A DNA stretch of 64,000 bases from Cellulosimicrobium marinum (lineage in GTDB: Bacteria > Actinomycetota > Actinomycetes > Actinomycetales > Cellulomonadaceae), in assembly GCF_020551945.1 (NCBI RefSeq), contig NZ_JAJBZH010000003.1:311294-375293 (forward strand), given 5' to 3'. Both the position numbers and the translations under genes were made by a program. This document shows positions 33,130 through 40,509 of this stretch, piece after piece. The first letter of the stretch is position 1, and every line of letters begins with the position of its first letter. Below the pieces are notes generated by a model. The model was given only the letters and a program-made list of their open reading frames with translations, searched no databases and was not told the origin of the DNA.

Positions 33130-34793
33130 CCGACGCCACCCCCGTCACCCCCGAGACCACCCCGCCCGAGACCGCCCGCGCCGGTGACCCCGTCGCCGCG
33201 GGCACGGCCCAGGACGTGTCGGCGCGCGGCAGCAACCGCTCGCAGCGTCCGGACTCCGCCGCGTTCAAGGCTTTCATCACGAGCGGCTGGGCGCCGCGCG
33301 CCGCGCTCGACGTCGAGCCCTCGCCCGCCGCGCCGTTCGCCGCCGCCCGGCGTGCCACGCTCTCCGCGCGCTTCCCCGGGTCGCGCCTCGTGGTCCCCGC
33401 GGGCCCGCTCAAGGTCCGTTCGAACGACACCGACTACCGCTTCCGCCCCCACTCCGCGTACGCGCACCTCACCGGGACCGGCTGGGACACCGACCCGGAC
33501 GCCGTGCTCGTGCTGCACCCCGTCGAGGCCGGCACGGGCGACCTCGCCGACGACGGCACCCGCACCGGGCACCGCGCCGTGCTGTACGTGCGCCCGCTGG
33601 CGGACCGCGACACGGAGGAGTTCTACGCCGACGCGCGCTACGGCGAGTTCTGGGTCGGCGCCCGCCCGTCGCTCGACGACGTGACGACCCGCACGGGCGT
33701 CGACGCGCAGCACGTCGACGGGCTGCGCGACGCGCTCGCGAAGGACGTCGGTCCCGGCGGGGTGGTGCTGCTCGTCGTCACCGGTGCCGACGAGGGCGTG
33801 GAGGCGCTCGTCGACGCGATCCGCGCCGAGGCCGGTGTCGACGCCGCATCGGCCGAGGACGTCGCCGCGGGCGAGACCCTCACGGACGCCGAGTGGGTCG
33901 AGCGCGCCGAGGCCGCCTACCGCCGTACCGACGCCGCGCTCGTCGAGGCCGTCTCCGAGCTGCGTCTCGTCAAGGACTCCCACGAGGTCGAGCAGATGCG
34001 CGCCGCGGTCGACGCGACGATCGCCGGTTTCGAGGAGGTCGTGCGGAACCTGCCCCGCGCCCTGGCGCACCGGCGCGGCGAGCGGGTCGTCGAGACGACG
34101 TTCGACGCGCACGCCCGCCTGGAGGGCAACACCGTCGGCTACGAGACCATCGCGGCGGCGGGCGAGCACGCGACGACGCTGCACTGGATCCGCAACGACG
34201 GCGCCGTGCGCGCGGGCGAGCTCGTGCTGCTCGACGCCGGGGTCGAGGTCGACTCGCTGTACACCGCCGACGTCACGCGGACGCTGCCGGTCGACGGGAC
34301 GTACACCGACGTGCAGCGCCGCGTCTACCAGGCGGTGCTCGACGCCGCCGACGCCGCGTTCGCCGTCGCCGTGCCGGGCGCGCGCTTCCGCGACGTGCAC
34401 GCCGCCGCGATGGAGGTGATCGCCGCCCGCCTGGAGGAGTGGGGCCTGCTGCCCGTCTCGGCCGCCGAGTCGCTGTCGCCCGAGGGCCAGCAGCACCGCC
34501 GCTGGATGGTGCACGGCACGAGCCACCACCTCGGCCTCGACGTGCACGACTGCGCGCAGGCGCGCCGCGAGCTCTACCTCGACGGCGTGATCGAGCCCGG
34601 CATGGTGTTCACCATCGAGCCCGGCCTGTACTTCAAGGCGGACGACCTCGCGGTCCCGGCGGAGTACCGCGGCCTCGGCGTGCGGATCGAGGACGACGTC
34701 CTCGTCACCGCCGACGGCAACGAGAACCTGTCCGCAGCGCTCCCCCGGCGCCCGGAGGACGTCGAGGCGTGGATGGCGTCGCTGCGCGGCTGA
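33126..34793 (+). CDS. pepP: Xaa-Pro aminopeptidase (aminopeptidase P family, M24)
   Basis: A 555-residue metalloaminopeptidase releasing N-terminal residues before proline. The N-terminal creatinase-type domain (NDTDYRFRPHSAYAHLTG) precedes the pita-bread domain. Metal ligands are visible: Asp in LLDAGVEVDSLYTADVTRT (both Asp), His in GTSHHLGLDVHD, Glu in MVFTIEPGLYF and Glu in GVRIEDDVLVT. The first 60 residues are Thr/Pro/Glu rich and probably disordered. The gene is coupled to the alpha/beta hydrolase by a four-base overlap and is convergent with the stress-protein gene, leaving 16 bp. Confidence 0.93.
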   Translation: MTDATPVTPETTPPETARAGDPVAAGTAQDVSARGSNRSQRPDSAAFKAFITSGWAPRAALDVEPSPAAPFAAARRATLSARFPGSRLVVPAGPLKVRSNDTDYRFRPHSAYAHLTGTGWDTDPDAVLVLHPVEAGTGDLADDGTRTGHRAVLYVRPLADRDTEEFYADARYGEFWVGARPSLDDVTTRTGVDAQHVDGLRDALAKDVGPGGVVLLVVTGADEGVEALVDAIRAEAGVDAASAEDVAAGETLTDAEWVERAEAAYRRTDAALVEAVSELRLVKDSHEVEQMRAAVDATIAGFEEVVRNLPRALAHRRGERVVETTFDAHARLEGNTVGYETIAAAGEHATTLHWIRNDGAVRAGELVLLDAGVEVDSLYTADVTRTLPVDGTYTDVQRRVYQAVLDAADAAFAVAVPGARFRDVHAAAMEVIAARLEEWGLLPVSAAESLSPEGQQHRRWMVHGTSHHLGLDVHDCAQARRELYLDGVIEPGMVFTIEPGLYFKADDLAVPAEYRGLGVRIEDDVLVTADGNENLSAALPRRPEDVEAWMASLRG

Positions 34794-34809
34794 CCCGCGC
34801 GCCCTCGGG

Positions 34810-35622
34810 TCAGGCGGGGGTGTCGGGCCGCGACGAGGGCTCGGCCGGGGGCTCCGGCGGCGTCTGCTCGGCGGGGGCGTCCGCGGTGCCCGACGTCGGG
34901 CGCATCGCCCCGTAGCGCGGCTCGCCGGAGGGCGTGGTCCACCGGGGGTCCGGCGTGCGCGTCGGCGGTGCGGGCTGCGGCGCCGGGGGCTGCGCCGCGC
35001 CCGAGCCACCCGCGGGCGGTGCGGGTGCGGGCTGCGACGGCGGGGCGGGCTGCCCGGGGTAGGGCGGCTGCCCGGGCTGTGCAGGCGGCTGCGCGCTGCC
35101 CCACGCGGGGTTCGCCGGGGCGGCGGGCCCGCGGACCCCGCCCGCGCCGTCGGGCATGCGGGCCAGCATCTGGCGCGCGTCCTCCGCCCGCTCGGGCGCG
35201 CAGAGGATCGCGTACGCCGACGCGACGATCTGGCTCTGCGACGTGAAGTCGCGCCGCCCCTGCGTCAGCGCGTACGACAGCACGGAGAACAGCAGGCCGA
35301 ACCCGGCGCCGATCGCGATGCCGGTGAGGACGTACCCGCCCGACCCGCCGAACAGGAAGAGCAGCAGGCCGACGAACAGGCCGAACCACGCGCCCGACGC
35401 CGCGCCCGCGAGCGCCACGCGCCCGTAGGTCAGGCGCCCCGTGACCCGCTCGACCATGCGCAGGTCCGTGCCGACGATGGTGACGTACTCGACGGCGAAC
35501 CGGTTGTCGGACAGGTAGTCGACGGCCTTCTGCGCCTCGAGGTACGTCGCGTAGGACGCGACCGGCTCGCCGCGCGGAGGGGTGGGCACTCGGGGGATCG
35601 CGTTCGGCCGCGTCATGCTCAT
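34810..35622 (-). CDS. General stress protein-like membrane protein with Pro-rich tail
   Basis: A 270-residue protein. Residues 15-70 resemble the YflT/general stress protein 17M fold (VASYATYLEAQKAVDYLSDN, then EYVTIVGTDLRMVERVTGRL). Two glycine-rich membrane segments follow (about 77-97 and 103-123, with a GxG zipper), then a short conserved region and a long Pro/Ala/Gln/Gly-rich C-terminus (about 165-270). ATG 35622 gives MSMTRPNAIPRVP. It is divergent from the MgtE-like gene, an arrangement that I recall near Rv1232c-Rv1233c in mycobacteria. Function unknown. Confidence 0.8.
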   Translation of the reverse strand: MSMTRPNAIPRVPTPPRGEPVASYATYLEAQKAVDYLSDNRFAVEYVTIVGTDLRMVERVTGRLTYGRVALAGAASGAWFGLFVGLLLFLFGGSGGYVLTGIAIGAGFGLLFSVLSYALTQGRRDFTSQSQIVASAYAILCAPERAEDARQMLARMPDGAGGVRGPAAPANPAWGSAQPPAQPGQPPYPGQPAPPSQPAPAPPAGGSGAAQPPAPQPAPPTRTPDPRWTTPSGEPRYGAMRPTSGTADAPAEQTPPEPPAEPSSRPDTPA

Positions 35623-35740
35623 TCGCCCAGTCTGTCCTACTCCGCGGCACGGCGCTACGCCGCGAGCCGCCGCCCTGCGCCGTCCCTCCCGCCGGAGCTG
35701 CCCGGCGTGCCGCCGGGCGCTCGGTGCGTAGGCTTGCGGC

Positions 35741-37057
35741 GTGAGCGCAGCCACCACCGTCTACGTCGCACGCCTCGCCGGCACCACCGTGTTCGACCCG
35801 ATCGGCGACCAGGTCGGCCGGGTGCGCGACGTCGTCGTCCTCCTGCGGCCCAAGGGCGCCCCGCGTGCCGTCGGGCTCGTCGTCGAGGTCCCGGGCCGCC
35901 GTCGCGTGTTCCTGCCCCTCACGCGCGTGACCAGCATCGACGCGGGCCAGGTCATCTCCACCGGGCTCGTCAACATGCGCCGGTTCGAGCAGCGCGCCAT
36001 GGAGACCCTCGCCGTCGGGGAGCTGCTCGAACGCACGGTCGAGCTCACCGACGGCTCCGGCACCGGGACGGTCGAGGACCTCGCGATCGAGCGTCAGCGC
36101 ACGGGCGACTGGCTCGTCACCAAGCTGTACGTGCGCCGCACCGCGGCGCACAAGGGCACGCTGAGGCTGCGGCGTCGTGGCGACGCCGTCGTCGTCGACG
36201 TCGACGCCGTCACGGGTCTCGCCGGGAGCAGCGCCGCCCAGGGCGCCACGATGCTCCTCGCCGCCTACGACGACCTCAAGCCGGCCGACCTCGCCGACGT
36301 CATCCACGACCTCGCCGACACACGACGCCTCGAGGTCGCGGGCGCGCTCGACAACGAACGGCTCGCGGACGTCCTCGAGGAGCTCCCCGAGGACGACCAG
36401 GTCGCGATCCTCTCCGGCCTCGACACCGACCGCGCCGCCGACGTCCTCGAGGCGATGCAGCCCGACGACGCCGCCGACCTCCTGCACGAGCTCCCCGAGG
36501 CGCAGGCCGCCCAGCTGCTCGAGCTCATGGAGCCCGACGAGGCGCGCGACGTGCGCCGTCTCCTCGCCTACGACGAGGACACCGCGGGCGGTCTCATGAC
36601 GACCGAGCCGGTCGTGCTCGGTCCCGAGACCACCATCGCCACGGCTCTCGCGCAGATCCGGCGCAAGGACCTCGCGCCCGCGCTCGCGTCGATGGTCTTC
36701 GTCGTCCGGCCGCCGCTGGAGACGCCCACGGGCCGCTTCCTCGGCGTCGCGCACTTCCAGCGCCTGCTGCGCGAACCTCCCCACGCGGCCGTCGGGTCCG
36801 TGCTCGACACCGACGTCGAGGGGGTCGCTCCCGACGCCCCCCTGGGCCGGGTGACACGCATCCTCGCGACCTACGACCTGCTGTGCGTGCCCGTGCTCGA
36901 CACCGAGCGGAGACTGCTCGGCGCGATCAGCGTCGACGACGTGCTCGACCACATGCTGCCCGAGGACTGGCGCGAGACGGACCACCTCGAGGTGGAACGA
37001 CGGCCCGAGGACCCGCGCACCGGCACCCCGGCACGGACGGAGGTGTCCCGTGGCTGA
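35741..37057 (+). CDS. Membrane-less MgtE-like protein: PRC-barrel, MgtE_N and CBS domains
   Basis: A 438-residue soluble protein. It has two N-terminal beta-rich PRC-barrel-like regions (about 1-170), an MgtE intracellular N-domain of short helical repeats (about 175-290; VIHDLADTRRLEVAGALDNE, LEELPEDDQVAILSGLD) and paired CBS domains (about 300-415). The membrane domain of the MgtE magnesium channel is absent. It may be a magnesium or nucleotide sensor for a partner; the downstream DUF1003 membrane protein, whose start overlaps by 8 bases, is the obvious candidate. TAGGCT (35729-35734) ends 6 nt before the GTG, consistent with a leaderless transcript. Confidence 0.85.
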   Translation: MSAATTVYVARLAGTTVFDPIGDQVGRVRDVVVLLRPKGAPRAVGLVVEVPGRRRVFLPLTRVTSIDAGQVISTGLVNMRRFEQRAMETLAVGELLERTVELTDGSGTGTVEDLAIERQRTGDWLVTKLYVRRTAAHKGTLRLRRRGDAVVVDVDAVTGLAGSSAAQGATMLLAAYDDLKPADLADVIHDLADTRRLEVAGALDNERLADVLEELPEDDQVAILSGLDTDRAADVLEAMQPDDAADLLHELPEAQAAQLLELMEPDEARDVRRLLAYDEDTAGGLMTTEPVVLGPETTIATALAQIRRKDLAPALASMVFVVRPPLETPTGRFLGVAHFQRLLREPPHAAVGSVLDTDVEGVAPDAPLGRVTRILATYDLLCVPVLDTERRLLGAISVDDVLDHMLPEDWRETDHLEVERRPEDPRTGTPARTEVSRG

Positions 37058-37562
37058 CGGTCTCGACACCCCGAAGTCCGCGCGCCGCAGCCTGTGGCCG
37101 CGGGTGCGCGTCGACCAGGACGCGGTGGGCCGCTCGACGGAGGGCATCGCGCGGTTCCTCGGCACGCCGAGGTTCCTCATCTACCTGACGATCTTCTGCG
37201 CGCTGTGGATCGCGTGGAACTCGTGGGGCCCGGAGGGGCTGCGGTTCGACTCGGCCGAGTTCGGGTTCACGGCCCTGACGCTCATGCTCTCGCTCCAGGC
37301 GTCGTACGCCGCGCCGCTGATCCTCCTGGCCCAGAACCGGCAGGACGACCGCGACCGCGTCACCGCGGAGCAGGACCGCCAGCGCGCGGAGCGCAACCTC
37401 GCGGACACCGAGTACCTGGCGCGCGAGATGGCGGCGCTGCGGCTCGCCCTCAACGAGGTGGCGACGCGCGACTTCGTGCGCTCGGAGATCCGCAACCTCC
37501 TCGAGGAGCTGGAGGAGAAGTCGGCCCGCACGGCGAGCGAGGACGAGGCCGCGCGCGACTGA
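37050..37562 (+). CDS. DUF1003 membrane protein
   Basis: A 170-residue protein of family DUF1003 with two transmembrane helices (FLIYLTIFCALWIAWNSWG and a second around FTALTLMLSLQASYAAPLIL) and a charged C-terminal coiled coil (about 100-160). Family function is unknown. The GTG at 37050 lies inside the end of the MgtE-like gene with CGGAGG about 7 nt upstream, so the pair is translated together. The constant pairing suggests one complex. Confidence 0.88.
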   Translation: MADGLDTPKSARRSLWPRVRVDQDAVGRSTEGIARFLGTPRFLIYLTIFCALWIAWNSWGPEGLRFDSAEFGFTALTLMLSLQASYAAPLILLAQNRQDDRDRVTAEQDRQRAERNLADTEYLAREMAALRLALNEVATRDFVRSEIRNLLEELEEKSARTASEDEAARD

Positions 37563-37606
37563 GGTCCCGTGGCGCCCGGCGTCGGGCACCCGGCGTCCGG
37601 ACAGAC

Positions 37607-38404
37607 CTACTGCATGCCCTGGGCGGCGACGCGCCGCAGCCGGTCGGCGACGGTCGGGTCTCCCGCGACGTCGAGGCCGTCGGCGCCGCCCCGGCCCCAG
37701 AGCCACAGGTCGAGCGCCCAGGCCGGTCCCCCGACCTGGGCGGTCGTCGGGCCGTCGAGGTCCACGAGCCGGGCCGCGTCCAGGTCGTAGACGGTGCCCG
37801 ACTCCGGCCCGGTGCCGGCGAAGCGCCCCAGCGCGAGCCGCCGGACGCGAGGGGGCACGTCCGGGTCGTCGACGACGACGGACACGGTCGTGCCGTCGGG
37901 CGTGAAGACCCCCCAGCCCGGCGCGGCGTCGACGAGGACCGTGAGGGCCTCGTCCACGCCGTCCGCCGCCACGGCCGGGTCGGCGGGCGTGACGTCGCGC
38001 CCCGCGGTCAGCTCGGCGTCCACCCGGTGGATCAGCGCCTCGTGGGCCTGGCGGCGCAGCACCCACCCGACGCGGCCGCCGTCGGCGTGCCACGACCAGC
38101 ACGGCTCGTGCGGATCACGCCCGCGCAGGGCCGCGACGAGCGCGCTCGTTGACCGCTGGAGGAGGGCGGGGAGCTCGGCGTCGGACGCCGGACGGGCGAG
38201 GAGCGTCACGTCCGGGCCGGCGACGCCGCGGCCCGGCGCGGGGCCGACGACGCGCGCCCAGAAGTCCTGCACCTCCGCGAGGTGGTAGACCAGGTCGGCG
38301 CCCACCCACGCGGGGCACGACGGGACGCGCGCGTCCGGCGGCGCGCCGCGGGCCGCGTCGCCGAACAGCTCGCTGTCGCGCACCAGGGACTCCAGGGCCT
38401 CCAT
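37607..38404 (-). CDS. Maleylpyruvate isomerase-fold (DinB/TIGR03083-like) protein
   Basis: A 265-residue protein of the mycothiol-dependent maleylpyruvate isomerase/TIGR03083 superfamily. The N-terminal DinB-like helical bundle begins PSCPAWVGADLVYHLAEVQD and contains HEALIHRVDAELTAG, supplying the spaced His residues of the metal site. The C-terminal domain (GPAWALDLWLWGRGG) is typical. Mycothiol is expected in this organism given mrx1, but the reaction is unknown. ATG 38404 was chosen; an in-frame GTG lies 9 bases upstream. Divergent from mrp. Confidence 0.82.
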   Translation of the reverse strand: MEALESLVRDSELFGDAARGAPPDARVPSCPAWVGADLVYHLAEVQDFWARVVGPAPGRGVAGPDVTLLARPASDAELPALLQRSTSALVAALRGRDPHEPCWSWHADGGRVGWVLRRQAHEALIHRVDAELTAGRDVTPADPAVAADGVDEALTVLVDAAPGWGVFTPDGTTVSVVVDDPDVPPRVRRLALGRFAGTGPESGTVYDLDAARLVDLDGPTTAQVGGPAWALDLWLWGRGGADGLDVAGDPTVADRLRRVAAQGMQ

Positions 38405-38455
38405 GCCGTGCACGCTAGTACGGGGCGCGGCGCCCCGCCCGCCTACGATGGGGCC

Positions 38456-39604
38456 ATGCCCGACGCCCTTGCCGCCCCCGACGAGCAGGCCGTGCGCGCG
38501 GCCCTCGCGACCGTCCTCGACCCCGAGATCCGCCGCCCCGTCACCGAGCTCGGCATGGTGCGGTCGGTCGACGTGGCGCCGGGCCCGGACGGCGCGGTCG
38601 TGACCGTCGGGGTGGACCTCACCGTCGCGACGTGCCCGATGCGCGACACGCTCGTGCGGGACGTCGACGCCGCCGTGCGCGGCGTCGTGGGGGTCGCGGA
38701 CGCCCGGGTCGACCTCGGCGTCATGAGCGCCGAGCAGCGGGCCGAGCTGCGCACCATGCTGCGCGGCGGCGTCGGCGAGCCGGTCATCCCGTTCGCCCAG
38801 CCCGGGTCGCTCACCCGGGTGTACGCGATCGCCTCCGGCAAGGGCGGCGTCGGCAAGTCGTCGGTGACGGCGAACCTCGCCGTCGCGCTCGCCGCGGACG
38901 GGCTGTCCGTCGGCGTGGTCGACGCCGACATCTACGGCTTCTCCATCCCCCGCATGCTCGGCGTGGACCGCCAGCCCACGCGCGTCGACTCGATGCTGCT
39001 GCCGCCCGTGGCCCACGGCGTCAAGGTCGTCTCCATCGGGATGTTCGTCCCCGCGGGGCAACCGGTGGTGTGGCGCGGCCCGATGCTGCACCGCGCGCTG
39101 CAGCAGTTCCTCGCCGACGTGTACTGGGGCGACCTCGACGTGCTCCTCCTCGACCTGCCCCCGGGCACGGGGGACATCGCGATCTCCGTGGCCCAGCTCC
39201 TGCCGGGCAGCGAGATCGTCGTCGTCACGACGCCGCAGGTCGCGGCCGCGGAGGTCGCGGAGCGGGCGGGGTCGGTCGCGACGCAGACCCAGCAGGGCGT
39301 CGTCGGGGTGGTGGAGAACATGTCGTGGCTCGTGCAGCCCGACGGCTCGCGCCTGGAGGTGTTCGGGTCGGGCGGCGGTGAGCGCGTGGCACGCAACCTC
39401 TCGGCGGCCACCAGCACCGACGTCCCGCTCCTCGGGCAGGTGCCGCTCGACGTCACGCTGCGCGAGGCCGGGGACACCGGCACCCCGGTCGTGCTCGCGG
39501 ACCCGGGGGCTGCAGCGGCGGTCGCCCTGCACGACGTCGCGCGGAGCCTCGCGCGCCGGCCGCGCGGCCTGGCGGGACGGTCGCTCGGGGTCACGGTCGT
39601 CTGA
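38456..39604 (+). CDS. mrp: Mrp/ApbC iron-sulfur cluster carrier ATPase
   Basis: A 382-residue P-loop ATPase that carries and delivers iron-sulfur clusters. An N-terminal MIP18/DUF59 domain (about 10-95) is fused to the ATPase domain with a deviant Walker A ASGKGGVGKSSV near residue 131, DADIYGFSIPRMLG (switch I) and LLLDLPPGTGDIAIS (Mrp signature). The canonical CxxC near the C-terminus seen in many bacteria is not visible. TACGAT (38444-38449) ends 6 nt before the ATG without a ribosome site, suggesting a leaderless transcript. Confidence 0.93.
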   Translation: MPDALAAPDEQAVRAALATVLDPEIRRPVTELGMVRSVDVAPGPDGAVVTVGVDLTVATCPMRDTLVRDVDAAVRGVVGVADARVDLGVMSAEQRAELRTMLRGGVGEPVIPFAQPGSLTRVYAIASGKGGVGKSSVTANLAVALAADGLSVGVVDADIYGFSIPRMLGVDRQPTRVDSMLLPPVAHGVKVVSIGMFVPAGQPVVWRGPMLHRALQQFLADVYWGDLDVLLLDLPPGTGDIAISVAQLLPGSEIVVVTTPQVAAAEVAERAGSVATQTQQGVVGVVENMSWLVQPDGSRLEVFGSGGGERVARNLSAATSTDVPLLGQVPLDVTLREAGDTGTPVVLADPGAAAAVALHDVARSLARRPRGLAGRSLGVTVV

Positions 39605-39628
39605 CCCCTGGCGACCGCCGAGGGCGAC

Positions 39629-39680
39629 GTGTTCATTAGTGTTCGATCGTGTTGGTTTTCCCGCGCGGTTGGACAATACT
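39629..39680 (+). promoter_or_regulatory. galR promoter with three 10-bp-phased operator hexamers
   Basis: GTGTTC, GTGTTC and GTGTTG occur at 39629, 39639 and 39649, exactly one helical turn apart, in a locally AT-richer stretch. A -35 TTGGTT (39652-39657) and -10 AATACT (39675-39680) with 17-nt spacing place the transcription start at or next to the ATG at 39688. The third hexamer overlaps the -35, so DeoR-protein binding would block the promoter. Confidence 0.65.
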
Positions 39681-39687
39681 GTGACCC

Positions 39688-40461
39688 ATGCTCGCCTCGC
39701 AGCGCCACGAGCGCATCCTCGCCCAGGTCCGTGACGCCGGTGCGGTCCGGATCGGGGACCTGACCCGGGACCTCGGCGTCTCGGACATGACCGTCCGGCG
39801 CGACCTGCTCGAGCTCGCCGAGCAGGGCCTGGTCCGCAAGGTGCACGGCGGCGCCGTCGCGCCGCACACGACGTCGCACGAGCCCGGGTTCGCGGCGAAG
39901 AGCACACGCGAGGCCGACGAGAAGCGCGCCATCGCCGAGGCCGCGGCCCGGCTCATCGCGCCGGGCTCGTCCGTCGCGCTGTCAGCAGGGACCACGACGC
40001 ACCTGCTGGCCGCCCAGATCGCCACCTCGGCGACGCTGCGCCCGCTCACGGTCGTCACGAACTCCCTGCCCGTCGCCGAGACGCTGCACCGGGCGAACGA
40101 CCCGCGCCTCGAGGTCATCCTCACGGGGGGTTCGCGCACGCCGTCCGACGCGCTCGTCGGGCCCCTCGCGGAGTCCGCGCTGTCCGGGCTGCGCGTCGAC
40201 CAGACGTTCCTCGGGACGCACGGCATCGACGTCGAGGTCGGGCTCACGACGCCGAACCTCGACGAGGCGGCGACCAACCGGGCGCTCATCGACGCGGCAG
40301 GGCGCACGGTCGTCCTCGCCGACCACACGAAGTGGCACACCACGGGCCTGCGGGTGTTCGCGTCGTTCGCGGACGTCGACGTGCTCGTCACGGACGCCGC
40401 GCTGCCCACCGACGAGCAGGAGCGCGTCCGCGAGCTCGTCGAGCAGCTCGTCGTCGCCTGA
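39688..40461 (+). CDS. DeoR family regulator of the galactose operon
   Basis: A 257-residue DeoR-family repressor: N-terminal helix-turn-helix (IGDLTRDLGVSDMTVRRDLL, then VRKVHGGA) and a sugar-phosphate isomerase-like sensor domain (SVALSAGTTTHLLA, LEVILTGGSRTPSDALVGPL, FLGTHGIDVEVGLTTPN). The effector is probably a galactose-derived sugar phosphate, inferred from the galTK gene 48 bp downstream. No Shine-Dalgarno precedes the ATG and the promoter predicts a leaderless transcript. Autoregulation through the phased hexamers is likely. Confidence 0.92.
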   Translation: MLASQRHERILAQVRDAGAVRIGDLTRDLGVSDMTVRRDLLELAEQGLVRKVHGGAVAPHTTSHEPGFAAKSTREADEKRAIAEAAARLIAPGSSVALSAGTTTHLLAAQIATSATLRPLTVVTNSLPVAETLHRANDPRLEVILTGGSRTPSDALVGPLAESALSGLRVDQTFLGTHGIDVEVGLTTPNLDEAATNRALIDAAGRTVVLADHTKWHTTGLRVFASFADVDVLVTDAALPTDEQERVRELVEQLVVA

Positions 40462-40509
40462 CCCGCCGCTCCCCGCGCGACCCGCACCACGATCGGAAGC
40501 CCCCGCACC

